Made by a program: the position numbers and the translations under genes. A stretch of DNA of 64,000 nucleotides from Dyadobacter sp. CY323 (GTDB lineage: Bacteria > Bacteroidota > Bacteroidia > Cytophagales > Spirosomataceae). Positions 9,062 to 18,000 of this stretch are shown in pieces; within the stretch, counting starts at the first letter, position 1; every line of letters starts with the position of its first letter. The notes beneath the pieces were generated by a model. The model had not been told where the DNA came from and did no database searches. It saw nothing but the letters and a program-made list of their open reading frames with translations. The stretch is from positions 620,001 through 684,000 of the forward strand of contig NZ_JAJUXH010000001.1 of NCBI RefSeq assembly GCF_021390245.1, in the 5' to 3' direction.

Positions 9062-10153
9062 TCAAAACTTCAAATGATTGTATAAGCCTGCATATAAGTC
9101 CGTTTGCGACCCGGTAGAAGCCAGCAGATCGTGCGGATAGCCTAATTCGATGGCCGAAACCGCGTCGAGTCTTTTGAAAACTTCGTCTGTTAATATTACT
9201 TCCCGACTAGCCAGGTTCATTTGCAGTTGAGCTTCGTGACGGATCCCCAAAACCGGGATCACCGTGGACCTTTGTTGCATAATCCATGCCAGCGCGATCT
9301 GCGAGGGCGTTACATTCAATTCTTCTGACAAGGTTTTGAGTTCAGTAGCAATGCGAATGTTCCTTTCCGAAAAGCGTGGGCTGTTCTCACGAAGCCTGCC
9401 CGTTTCACCATCGAGGTATTTGGCAGTGAGAACTCCATTACCGAGCCCGCCCCAGGCTGTCACCGAAATACCCAATTCTTCAGCCATCGGCAAAAGGTCT
9501 CTTTCCGGTGCCCGCTGGATCAGGCTGTACTCAATTTGAATGGCTGAAAACCGGTTTAATCCTCTCCAATCTGCCGTCGTATTTGCCTGACTGATCACCC
9601 ACGCCGGCGCATTCGAGATACCCAAATGCAGCACTTTTCCACTGCGTACCAGATCGTCCAGCGCCCGCAAAACCTCCTCGACCGAAGTCGTGAAATCCCA
9701 GCTGTGCAGCCAGAGAATATCGATGAAATCGGTGTCCATCCGTTTAAGGCTTTCCTCCAAGGAACGAATCATATTTTTGCGGTGATTACCCGAAAAATTC
9801 AAATCTCCGGCCCGGTCTTTCAGTGAATATTTAGTGCCGATCACGTGGCTGTGACGGTCGGGTTTTACGAACTCGCCCAGCCATTGTTCGCTCGTTCCGT
9901 TGGTATACCTATTGGCCGTATCGAAAAAATTTCCTCCTGCATTTACAAATGCGTCAAAGATCTGTTTGGAAGTCACTTTATCAGCTCCCCAGCCCCAATC
10001 CGTGCCGAATGTCATGGTGCCGAGGCAGAACTCGGAAACCCGTAAACCGCATTTCCCGAGTACGCGATAGTTCATTGTCTGCGGATTGACATTCGTTGTA
10101 TTTTCTTGTCCGGCGGGCTGTTTACCCAACAAATTCTTAACCCAGTTAGCCAT
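9062..10153 (-). CDS. aldo/keto reductase
   Basis: A 363-residue NADPH-dependent TIM-barrel oxidoreductase. After an unusual 27-residue N-terminal extension the domain starts at MNYRVLGKCGLRVSEFCLG. The catalytic tetrad is visible: D in FFDTANRYTNG, Y in the same loop, K in VIGTKYSL and H in DILWLHSWD. The cofactor loop VIPVLGIRHEAQL lies near the C-terminus. It belongs to the AKR group of general-stress/voltage-channel-beta-like reductases. The gene is 131 bases upstream of the PhyH gene on the same strand, which might be readthrough or separate transcription. Substrate unknown. Confidence 0.92.
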   Translation of the reverse strand: MANWVKNLLGKQPAGQENTTNVNPQTMNYRVLGKCGLRVSEFCLGTMTFGTDWGWGADKVTSKQIFDAFVNAGGNFFDTANRYTNGTSEQWLGEFVKPDRHSHVIGTKYSLKDRAGDLNFSGNHRKNMIRSLEESLKRMDTDFIDILWLHSWDFTTSVEEVLRALDDLVRSGKVLHLGISNAPAWVISQANTTADWRGLNRFSAIQIEYSLIQRAPERDLLPMAEELGISVTAWGGLGNGVLTAKYLDGETGRLRENSPRFSERNIRIATELKTLSEELNVTPSQIALAWIMQQRSTVIPVLGIRHEAQLQMNLASREVILTDEVFKRLDAVSAIELGYPHDLLASTGSQTDLYAGLYNHLKF

Positions 10154-10332
10154 GTTGTGTGGTGAAAAATTTCAGGTTTTGAGCTGAAATGAAAAGATGA
10201 ATGTCTTTACGACTGACGTAAAGCACAGTTTTCAATATTACTTTATGCAAGACGATAATCAAAGAAATTATTTCCAGGAGTTGATAAACGGCGGGTTACC
10301 AGACACATCATTCGAAAAAAAACTCAGTAAAA

Positions 10333-10381
10333 TTTGCGTAGCCAAATGACTTCATATATATTCGTAGTCAAATAACTACAT
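10333..10381 (+). promoter_or_regulatory. ArsR-type promoter with two operator copies
   Basis: A Bacteroidota-style promoter can be read: -33 box TTTG (10333-10336), a 20-base spacer, and -7 box TATATTCG (10357-10364; consensus TAnnTTTG, one mismatch). Two copies of an operator-like 18-mer, GTAGCCAAATGACTTCAT (10338-10355) and GTAGTCAAATAACTACAT (10364-10381), lie 26 bases apart. The second is an inverted repeat GTAGT-N6-ACTAC. One fills the spacer and the other covers the start region and ends one base before the ATG at 10383. This is what autorepression by the ArsR protein would require. Confidence 0.65.
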
Positions 10382-10382
10382 A

Positions 10383-10706
10383 ATGAATTTAAGACGGGAC
10401 GTATTTCAGGCCATAGCCGATCCAACAAGGAGGGCCATACTGTTGCTGGTTGCCACGCAAACCATGACAGCCGGCGCAATCGCCGCCAATTTCGACACCG
10501 CGAGGCCGACGGTTTCCAAGCATTTGTCGATACTTACCGAATGTGAATTATTGCAGCAGGAGCAGAATGGAAGGGAGGTTTACTATCACATCAATGCAAA
10601 AAAAATGAAAGAAGTAGCCGATTTCATCGAACCGTTCCGCAACATGTGGGACGACCGGTTTAACAAACTGGAAGCCATCATGAAAAATTATAAACCCAAA
10701 GAATAA
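10383..10706 (+). CDS. ArsR/SmtB-family transcriptional regulator
   Basis: A 107-residue winged-helix repressor: [17 protein letters not shown] at the start, the recognition helix in [17 protein letters not shown], and the wing [15 protein letters not shown]. It lacks the cysteine metal-binding motif of ArsR/SmtB metal sensors, and belongs instead to the subgroup found next to AHSA1/SRPBCC proteins. It is the first gene of a three-gene operon and overlaps the next by one base (TAATG). Two operator-like repeats just upstream suggest that it represses itself and the operon. The effector is unknown. Confidence 0.93.
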   Translation: MNLRRDVFQAIADPTRRAILLLVATQTMTAGAIAANFDTARPTVSKHLSILTECELLQQEQNGREVYYHINAKKMKEVADFIEPFRNMWDDRFNKLEAIMKNYKPKE

Positions 10707-11176
10707 TGGAAAGAAAAACAAAAGTCGCTGCCGAGGGCGGCAAACAGGAAATCGTCATTACCCGGGAATTTGACCTGCCGCTGGATCTGCTTTTCAAAGC
10801 CTATGAGGAACCTGAGATCGTGGCGCAATGGATGGGGACGAACGTGTTGAAACTGGAAAATAAAAAGCACGGCGCGTATCAGTTTGAAACATCCGATCCG
10901 CAGGGAAATGTCATTTTCCGGGCAAATGGCGTATTCCCCGAGTTTATCCCAAACCAGAGAATCACGCGGACATTTGAAATGGAAAATACCCAATTTGCGA
11001 TCCAGCTTGAATTTCTGGAATTTGAAAAGCTAACAGACGAAACCAGCAAACTTACCATGCAGATCGTCTATAAATCAGTGGAACTCAGAGATCAAATGTT
11101 GAAAATGCCTTTCGCCCAAGGTCTGAATATGGCGCATAACAGGTTGCAGGAAGTGGTTAATGGGCTCAAATCGTAA
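10706..11176 (+). CDS. SRPBCC/AHSA1-domain protein
   Basis: A 156-residue START/Bet v1-like fold protein of the AHSA1 group. Signature parts are IVITREFDLPLDLLFKAYEE at the start, VAQWMGT, and the C-terminal helix with FAQGLNMAHNRLQEVV. These proteins bind hydrophobic ligands in a deep pocket, and in bacteria nearly always sit beside an ArsR-like repressor, as here. Its ATG overlaps the repressor's stop by one base, so translation is coupled. The ligand and the link to the DoxX-like membrane protein that follows are unknown. Confidence 0.9.
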   Translation: MERKTKVAAEGGKQEIVITREFDLPLDLLFKAYEEPEIVAQWMGTNVLKLENKKHGAYQFETSDPQGNVIFRANGVFPEFIPNQRITRTFEMENTQFAIQLEFLEFEKLTDETSKLTMQIVYKSVELRDQMLKMPFAQGLNMAHNRLQEVVNGLKS

Positions 11177-11200
11177 TTCATTATTCAAAGCAAAAAAATC

Positions 11201-11584
11201 ATGACAAAGAGAAACAAAATCATTTACTGGGTCGCAACACTCTGGCTTTCATTGGGAATGGTGTCCAGCGGAACCGTGCAGATTATCAAATTAAAGGAGG
11301 AAGTGGATATGATGACGCATTTGGGTTACCCGCTTTATTTTCTGACAATCATTGGCGTCTGGAAAATGCTGGGCGTAGTAGCTGTTCTCATTCCCAAATT
11401 TCCATTGGTAAAAGAATGGGCATATGCCGGATTTTTCTTCGCCATGACGGGCGCCGTTATTTCGCACATCGCCGCCGGTGATGGAGCGAAAGAATTTTTC
11501 GGTCCGGTATTGCTTATTGTTTTGACGGTGGTGTCGTGGAATTTCAGGCCGGATGGTAGGAAGCTGTTAGCTGTTAGCTGTTAG
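11201..11584 (+). CDS. DoxX-like family membrane protein
   Basis: A 127-residue protein with four predicted membrane helices (about 8-26, 47-66, 73-92 and 97-116) and the DoxX-like motifs VASGTVQIIKL-like near residue 22-34 and GAVISHIAAGDG before the last helix. It completes the ArsR-SRPBCC operon, 24 bases after the preceding stop; this trio is common in Bacteroidota. The last seven codons (KLLAVSC and stop) are written in the GCTGTTA repeat array that begins at 11563, so the original C-terminus may have ended differently. Confidence 0.85.
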   Translation: MTKRNKIIYWVATLWLSLGMVSSGTVQIIKLKEEVDMMTHLGYPLYFLTIIGVWKMLGVVAVLIPKFPLVKEWAYAGFFFAMTGAVISHIAAGDGAKEFFGPVLLIVLTVVSWNFRPDGRKLLAVSC

Positions 11585-11597
11585 CTATTAGCTTTTA
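11563..11597 (+). repeat. heptanucleotide array (GCTGTTA)n
   Basis: Five 7-bp units: GCTGTTA three times, then GCTATTA and GCTTTTA. The DoxX-like gene ends inside it. The same motif, with an inverted partner array, occurs at 53533-53571 and 53682-53730; here no partner array is seen nearby. Confidence 0.85.
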
Positions 11598-12100
11598 TCC
11601 ATAGAGCGCCAGATCGTGCACCATTTTTTAAGGATCGGACCAGCTCCCCGTAACCGTGGGATCGCACAAGTTCGAGAAATTCGGCCTGGCATGGCGTTAC
11701 TGGCATCATGAGTGGTAATGACTGACGCGCATCACTTGCTGCGTTGCCCGAATGTGCATTCGAGTCGACATTTGAACCAGTTGCTGTTCGCATGTTAATT
11801 GGGTTGAAGTGTATAGAAAAGGAGAGGTCACTGCGAACTTCATCACGATGTTATCATGACCCGGCCCCGGAACTTTCACCCGTATGCCTCTCCAAAGCCT
11901 TTTTTGGCCAGTATAATAATAATGTTAACATATAATTGTAATGAAATTCGCATGGCAAATATAGAAGATTATCGGAACCTACAACAGGTACTTTCGAAAT
12001 GCGGAACCGCCGAGTTGGATATGCGGCTAGCTGCACTTATCGTGCGGTAGAAATCGTCAAATTTTAATTAGAAAAAAGTCTATTGACACTTTAAATTTTT
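11598..12100. other. gene-poor intergenic stretch
   Basis: About 500 bases without a convincing gene. A leftward frame at 11581-11793 (70 codons) and a 33-codon ATG frame at 11952-12050 are open but match nothing I recognise and lack support from context. The composition is mixed, G+C-rich at first and A+T-rich after 11920. It could be the remains of a decayed gene or element, flanked by the GCTGTTA array on the left and an inverted repeat on the right. Confidence 0.5.
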
Positions 12101-12168
12101 ATTCGTGGCCATTGGTGCATTCGTGGCTACAAATAGGTTAAGCCACGGATGCACGAATATTCACGAAT
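12101..12168. repeat. 28-bp imperfect inverted repeat (ATTCGTGG type)
   Basis: The left arm 12101-12128 and right arm 12141-12168 match at 23 of 28 positions when one is reverse complemented, with a 12-base loop. Both contain CACGAAT/ATTCGTG twice. The right arm ends three bases before the ATG of the DUF4256 gene, so the hairpin could affect translation of that gene. Confidence 0.8.
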
Positions 12169-12171
12169 AGT

Positions 12172-12738
12172 ATGAGCACAAATAAAAAACAACTATCCAC
12201 AGACCAAACCTCGGAACTTCTTGAAACACTAAAAACCCGTTTTGAGAAAAACAAAGCCCGCCATAAGGACTCGGATTGGTCGAAAATACAAGCCAAGCTT
12301 GAAGCCAATCCCGCTAAACTTTGGACGCTGGATGAAATGGAAGTGACTGGCGGAGAGCCGGATGTGGTAGGATACGACAAGAAAACGGACGAATTTATCT
12401 TCTTCGATTGTTCACCAGAAACGCCGAAAGACCGCAGAAGTCTCTGCTACGATCGCGCGGCCTGGGAGTCGAGAAAAGCGAACAAGCCAGAAAATACTGC
12501 CATGGATGTGGCCGCAGAAATGGGCATTGAACTTCTAACCGAAGAAGAATATCAGCAGCTGCAGCAACTTGGAAAGTTCGATCTCAAAACATCGAGCTGG
12601 TTGAAAACGGAGCCTAATGTGAGAAAACTCGGTGGCGCCATTTTCGGTGATCGCCGCTTCGACAGGGTTTTTATTTATCACAATGGCGCGGATTCTTACT
12701 ATGCAGCCAGAGGTTTTAGAGGGTCGCTGAGAGTTTGA
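12172..12738 (+). CDS. DUF4256 domain-containing protein
   Basis: A 188-residue soluble protein recognised as DUF4256. Conserved stretches are ALWTLDEMEVTGGEPDV-like (LWTLDEMEVTGGEPDVV), DEFIFFDCSPETPKDRRS, LCYDRAAWESRK and the end YYAARGFRGSLRV. The family is widespread in bacteria, single domain and without known activity; the acidic and aromatic conserved positions suggest an enzyme or nucleic-acid-related fold, but that is not established. The ATG at 12172 sits just after an inverted repeat, and another inverted repeat follows its stop, so the gene looks like an isolated cassette bracketed by hairpins. Confidence 0.85.
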   Translation: MSTNKKQLSTDQTSELLETLKTRFEKNKARHKDSDWSKIQAKLEANPAKLWTLDEMEVTGGEPDVVGYDKKTDEFIFFDCSPETPKDRRSLCYDRAAWESRKANKPENTAMDVAAEMGIELLTEEEYQQLQQLGKFDLKTSSWLKTEPNVRKLGGAIFGDRRFDRVFIYHNGADSYYAARGFRGSLRV

Positions 12739-12740
12739 AA

Positions 12741-12804
12741 GCCCCAAACCCCTAAAGGGGCTTACACATTGCAAAATAAAAAAGCCCCTTTAGGGGTTTG
12801 GGGC
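12741..12804. repeat. perfect 23-bp inverted repeat (CCCCTAAAGGGG type)
   Basis: Arms 12741-12763 and 12782-12804 are exact reverse complements, separated by 18 A-rich bases. Each arm contains the smaller palindrome CCCCTAAAGGGG. It lies three bases after the DUF4256 stop and could act as a terminator. A related but less regular sequence lies at 25105-25226. Confidence 0.9.
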
Positions 12805-12855
12805 AAATGACCAACATACCTAACAACAACTAACAACCCCCTAACCACCAACCCC

Positions 12856-13527
12856 ATGACACTAAATGAAGCCTTAAACCAACTCGAATCGCTTGGCACT
12901 GAAAAGATGCGGGATTTCAACAAAAAACACGGAGTCGGGGAGAACCAGTTTGGCGTTAAAATGGGTGATATACGCACTGTCGCCAAAAAAATTAAGACCG
13001 ATCATGCTCTCGCGTTGGAGCTTTGGGATACCGGAAATATTGACGCCCGGTTTCTGGCGATTTTGATTATGGATCCCAAAAAACTGTCGAAAGAAGAGCT
13101 TGCGAAAATGGTGAAATCCGAAAAGTTTACACATGTTGCCGATTGGCTATATTCCTATGTGATAAAGGTTTACCCGGATACCGAACCTTTGCGGAAAGAA
13201 TGGACGGAATCGGACGATGTGATGTGTGCCCGCGCCGGATGGAGTTTAACCAGCGGTTGCGTGTCCCGGAATCCGGAGATACTCGACCTGCTAGCGCTAC
13301 TCGACCGGATCGAAAAGGAAATGCCAAATGCGGCGCCCGAAGTACAATGGACCATGAATTCGACGCTCGCCAATATCGGGATCAAATTTCCGGAGCATCG
13401 CGCACGCGCATTGGCCATTGGCGAGAAGCTGGGGATTTACAGAGATTACCCGGTTTCCAAAGGATGTACGTCCCCGTTTGCCCCGATCTGGATCAATGAG
13501 ATGGTACGCCGGCAAGCGATCATATAG
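12856..13527 (+). CDS. DNA alkylation repair protein (AlkD-like HEAT protein)
   Basis: A 223-residue all-helical protein of the AlkD/AlkC-type DNA glycosylase family, which removes alkylated bases using HEAT-like repeats that cradle the DNA. Typical segments are NQFGVKMGDIRTVAKKI, DARFLAILIMDPKKL, FTHVADWLYSYVI and SDDVMCARAGWSLTS, each ending a helical pair. Length is near the family norm (210-240). The last 8 bases overlap the end of the convergent rubredoxin-tailed gene. The whole is preceded by a pyrimidine-poor run of TAACAAC-like units with no Shine-Dalgarno sequence. No partner gene is visible. Confidence 0.85.
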   Translation: MTLNEALNQLESLGTEKMRDFNKKHGVGENQFGVKMGDIRTVAKKIKTDHALALELWDTGNIDARFLAILIMDPKKLSKEELAKMVKSEKFTHVADWLYSYVIKVYPDTEPLRKEWTESDDVMCARAGWSLTSGCVSRNPEILDLLALLDRIEKEMPNAAPEVQWTMNSTLANIGIKFPEHRARALAIGEKLGIYRDYPVSKGCTSPFAPIWINEMVRRQAII

Positions 13528-14995
13528 TTGGTATGATAAAGTGATTGAAGCTTTTTTCAATGGGTAACAAAAAGGATTTCTCCATATCGCAGGTCGGGCA
13601 GCAGTAAGTTTCGGGTAAGTCTGCAAATGCAGTCCCGGCAGGGATGTGATTGAGTTCATCACCAAATTCCGGATCGTAAACCGTAAAGCAATCCGGGCAT
13701 TGGTGAATGATGCTAATGGGTTGATCTCTAACTATATGCTCTTCAATCGCGGGGATAAAACTTTGCGCAGTCTCAACCGTGCGTAGGTTACTAAACCGCA
13801 TGCAAAGCCGTTCGAGCTGCCAGTTGAGATGGATCCCAAACAAACCTTTTTGGAACAAAATGTGGTTCCGGCTGTTCGGGTTAAAATTTTCCGTGTGGTA
13901 CAGGTCATATACATCAATAATACCAATACCTGCAATTTTGAATAAATGTCTTTTCTTAATCAAAACTGAGCCAAAAACTTCCGATTTGCTACGCGTTTGT
14001 ATGCCGAAACAAAGCCCGAATGTGCGGGTATCCTGCTTTTCAAAATGTCGGATCGCTTTGGATTTCAATGCATTACCATCGCCGGGATAATCTTCGGTTT
14101 GCCAGGCCAGTTCATTGGCCGCGTGTCTTACATTGATATTATGTCTGCCAAGAATATTGCTCCATTCATTCCGGTCCTGATCTTCAATGCCTTTGATAAT
14201 AATTGATTTCCAGGGCGTTGTGCAGATTTCTCCAGTGCGTGTTTTGAGACAAAGTGCGCAGATATCGAGCAGAAATTCAATGGGAAACTGTTCATCACGC
14301 CGGTACAACCCAAGCCAGGTACGCGCTTCGTACCGATTGAAACCTTCGTAATAGGGTAGAGAAAACCGCGGCAATTCGAGATCCTGTGCTGCCGGTTGCG
14401 AAACATAGTTGAGTCGTTCCTGAACTGCCTGATAAAGAGCCGATTCAGTTGTCAGATTCTCGTCCAGCATTAGTTCGTCCAGCAACCTCGAAACTTTCCC
14501 GATTTCACTGGTGTAAATCAGTTCTTTCCATTTAAAAACCGCATTACTCTGTTTCGGACGGATGTATAAAAACCAGAAATGGGGCTCGCCGGAACTCACA
14601 AAATTGAGGTTACCCGTAAAAAACGGTGTGAAACTCTGATTGGAATCGGAAATATTGATTTTAAGTCTGGGTTGAAAATCAAATGTATCAAGCACGGAAT
14701 GGTACTCGCCCGCATTCAGCCATTGACCGGTTTTGAAAACTTCTTCGCCGCAATACGAGCTGATGATGTTGGGAAAACGGTCCGCATTGATCTCAAAATT
14801 CAAATCCAGCTTCTTTAATTCCGTTTCCAGAAAATGCATATCCTCATAATGCACCGTCATCAGCATTTGCTGCCGCGACCCAAACCGCACTTTTCGCACA
14901 TGCGCGGCCCAGGCCGCCGAAAGTACCTGTTTCAAATGCCCCGGCGAGGCAATGCCGCCGGGCAAATTGACCTTAATATGATAGTAATCCCGCAT
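13520..14995 (-). CDS. sulfite/nitrite-reductase-fold protein with C-terminal rubredoxin domain
   Basis: A 491-residue protein read from ATG 14995, six bases after the nitrate reductase stop; a longer frame would run into that gene. The N-terminus (1-135) resembles the ferredoxin-like and siroheme half-domain of nitrite/sulfite reductases (YHIKVNLPGGIASPGHL), and a second half-domain is likely at about 250-400. The [4Fe-4S]-siroheme cysteines are mostly gone: at the first site only C82 remains (YCGEEVFK), and the CPNxC site reads SDSNQSF (116-122). The C-terminus is a rubredoxin with C433, C436, C466 and C469 (CPDC and CPTC). It is last in the nitrate operon, so it probably serves nitrate reductase as electron carrier or assembly factor. 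That role is inferred. Confidence 0.8.
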   Translation of the reverse strand: MRDYYHIKVNLPGGIASPGHLKQVLSAAWAAHVRKVRFGSRQQMLMTVHYEDMHFLETELKKLDLNFEINADRFPNIISSYCGEEVFKTGQWLNAGEYHSVLDTFDFQPRLKINISDSNQSFTPFFTGNLNFVSSGEPHFWFLYIRPKQSNAVFKWKELIYTSEIGKVSRLLDELMLDENLTTESALYQAVQERLNYVSQPAAQDLELPRFSLPYYEGFNRYEARTWLGLYRRDEQFPIEFLLDICALCLKTRTGEICTTPWKSIIIKGIEDQDRNEWSNILGRHNINVRHAANELAWQTEDYPGDGNALKSKAIRHFEKQDTRTFGLCFGIQTRSKSEVFGSVLIKKRHLFKIAGIGIIDVYDLYHTENFNPNSRNHILFQKGLFGIHLNWQLERLCMRFSNLRTVETAQSFIPAIEEHIVRDQPISIIHQCPDCFTVYDPEFGDELNHIPAGTAFADLPETYCCPTCDMEKSFLLPIEKSFNHFIIPTI

Positions 14996-15000
14996 GATTT

Positions 15001-18000
15001 TCAGATTGAAACGGCTTCCCTCATTTTTTCCAAAATAGACCTCACTTCCGGCCTGCATGACCCGCATCCGGTTCCCGCCCCCGTTTTCTGGCACAACGAT
15101 TGAAAATCATCACAGCCGGATTCAATGGCCTTTTCAAGGTTTCCAAGCCCGACATTGTTGCAGGAGCAAACCAGTTTTCCCTCCAATGCTTCCGCTTTCT
15201 GGCTCGATCTTAGCAATTGCAAACGTTTTTCCGACAGCTCAACACCTTCCGAAATCAGTGATTTGAACTCCGTAAACTCATTTTTATCCCCAACTAAAAT
15301 CGCCCCGACAAGCTTGTCGCGGTGCACAATGCATTTCTTATAATACCTTTTTGATGTATCCGTAAACACAATCTGCTCATATTCAGGATCGTTCGCCGGA
15401 GCTTCGATCATGCCCATGCTGCACAAATGCAAACCTTCCATTTTCAAAATGTTCATGGATAGACTGCCTTTATATGGATTCGAAATGTCGCCCGCCAGAT
15501 ACGTCGCGATGGTTTCGGCTTGTTGCTCGGCTGCGAGTGTGATCCCCCACATTTCCCCGTTCCATTCCGCAATTTCACCGGCTGCAAAGATTTCAGGATC
15601 AGAGGTTTGCAGGTAATCGTTTACAAGAACTCCCCGTTTGCATTCCAGTCCGGCCTGATGCGCAAGCCCCGTATTTGGTACTGTCCCAATCGCCATGATC
15701 ACCACCTGACAAGCAATTTTTCGCCCCGATTTCAACCGGACACCTTCCACATTTTCCGAGCCGTAAAACGTCGCGATTTCATCGTTGAAGTAGGTTTCCA
15801 TATTTCTGTCCGAAAGTTCCTGGTACAAAAGTTCGCTTCCCATCGGATCGAGCTGGCGTTCCATAAACCGGCCGCTGCGCTGCACCACGCTCACTTGTAC
15901 ATTCATTTCGCGGAATGCGGCGGCTAGTTCAAGTCCTAAAATTCCTCCGCCGGCAATCACGGCATGTGGGTTTGGCTGTTGCAAAAAGGGTAGGAGCGAG
16001 TCCGCATCGAGCCGCGAACGCATGTTGAAAATCCCATTGAGCTGCGGTACACCTTTTGGCATAAAGGCCCTGCTGCCGGTTCCCAGGATGAGTTTATCAT
16101 AGTGATGTTCCGTTCCGAGATCGTCCACGACAATCTTATTATTCCGGTCAATGTGGGCAATGCCGATTCCTTTATGGACGATGATGTTATTTTCTTCGAA
16201 CTGATCTTCTCGGAGCTTCACCAGCTGCTCCCAGTTTTGTGCGCCCAAAATGTAATCCGGCAGCAAAACCCGATTATAGAATGGATAAATTTCTTTGGAA
16301 AAGACATGAATTTCGTCTTCACGATTTAATGTCCGGTATTTATTTATAAAACCCAAACCCGCCGATCCTGCGCCAATAATGATGATTTTCTCCACCGGTT
16401 TTTTATAAACTGACACCTGTATTGCGGAAAATTTAAAATCCGGTTCTTTCGATTTCGGGTCGACTAATGCATTCGTCAGGTTATTCGCGCGGACGTCGTT
16501 CTTACCCAGGATCTTGCCCCAATGCATGGGTAAAAAGCACAGGCCTGGCCGAACATCTTCCGTAATCTGCACTTTCACGCGCACTTCTCCGCGGCGACCA
16601 TGGACGATAGCCAGTTGACCATCGTATAAATTCCTTTCTGTGGCGTCTTTTGGATGTATTTGTAAAAAAGGCTGCGGACTATGTTTATTTAATTTTGCAA
16701 CCCTCCCGGTTTTGGTCATGGTATGCCACTGGTCGCGGATCCGGCCGGTGGTTAGTACCAATGGAAAATCACTATCCGTTGGTTCTGAGGTATTTTCATC
16801 GTCTACCGCGTGGATTTGTGCTTTTTTATTTGGGGTATAAAACTGATGATCTGCAAAAAGCTGTTTGTTCGTTTTACTATCCGAAAATGCATTTTCCGAA
16901 GCCGGCGCTGGCCACTGAATACTTCTGTTCTTTCTTAATAAATCATGACTAACCCCCGAAACATCGATGTTCGTTCCGGCTGTAATCTTCACATATTCAT
17001 CATAAACTTCCGACGTGGTACTATACCTGAATGCATTACCAAATCCCATTTTATCCGCAAACCGCCAGATGATTTCAGAGTCGGGTAATGCTTCTCCCGG
17101 CGCGTCCAGGGCTTTTGGCAGATAGGTAATGCGTCTTTCCGCATTCGTCATCGTTCCGTCTTTTTCAAGCCACGCCGCGGCGGGCAGCACCACATCCGCC
17201 ATTTGTACTGTTTCCGCACGAGTGGAAACATCCTGAACGACCACGAAACGTGCTTTTTTCAATGCGTTTTCCGTCACATTTACATCCGGCATACTCACCA
17301 AAGGATTGGTATTAATGATCCAGATCGCTTTGAGACGGTCATCCGCGAGTGCCTCGAACATTTCGGTCGCGGTAAGTCCGGGTTTGTGAGCAATGTGTAC
17401 CGGAGTTTGCCAGAATGCCTCCATTTCTTCCCGGTGTTTTAGGTTCAATATTTCGCGATGGCCCGGCAGAATATTGGCTAATCCGCCCGTTTCCCGTCCA
17501 CCCATGGCATTCGGCTGACCAGTCAATGAAAATGGGCCGCTTCCTGCTTTACCGATCCTTCCGGTAATTAAATGCAGGTTGATGAGCGATAGGTTTTTGT
17601 TAACCCCGATCACCGATTGGTTTAGCCCCATGGTCCAGAATGAAAGAAATCCATTTGATTCTCCGATCCATTTGGCAGTCAGTTCAATGTCTTTTGCCTC
17701 AATGCCACAGATCTCGGCTGCTTCCGCAATCGTACGTTGCATCACTTTGTGTGTGTATGCTTCGAAACCGTCGGTATGATCGGTTATAAAATCAATGTCG
17801 ATGCACGCGTTTTCAATCAATAACCTGCCTATCGCGTGATTAAGCACGATATCGGTACCGGGCTGGATCTGTAAATGGAGATCCGACGAACGTGCCGTAT
17901 CCGTTTTCCGGGGATCGACGCAGATGATCTTAACATTCGGATTCGCCGCTTTATGCGCTTCGACCCGCCGCCAGATAATAGGATGGCACCAGGCTGGATT

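Noticed and set aside
11581..11793. A leftward 70-codon frame in the gene-poor stretch
   Set aside because: No family likeness and no start signal; could be a remnant, but cannot be supported as a gene.
15001..15094. Longer start (15094) for the rubredoxin-tailed protein
   Set aside because: The extra 33 residues overlap the nitrate reductase gene and match nothing; ATG 14995 lies 6 bases after that gene's stop.
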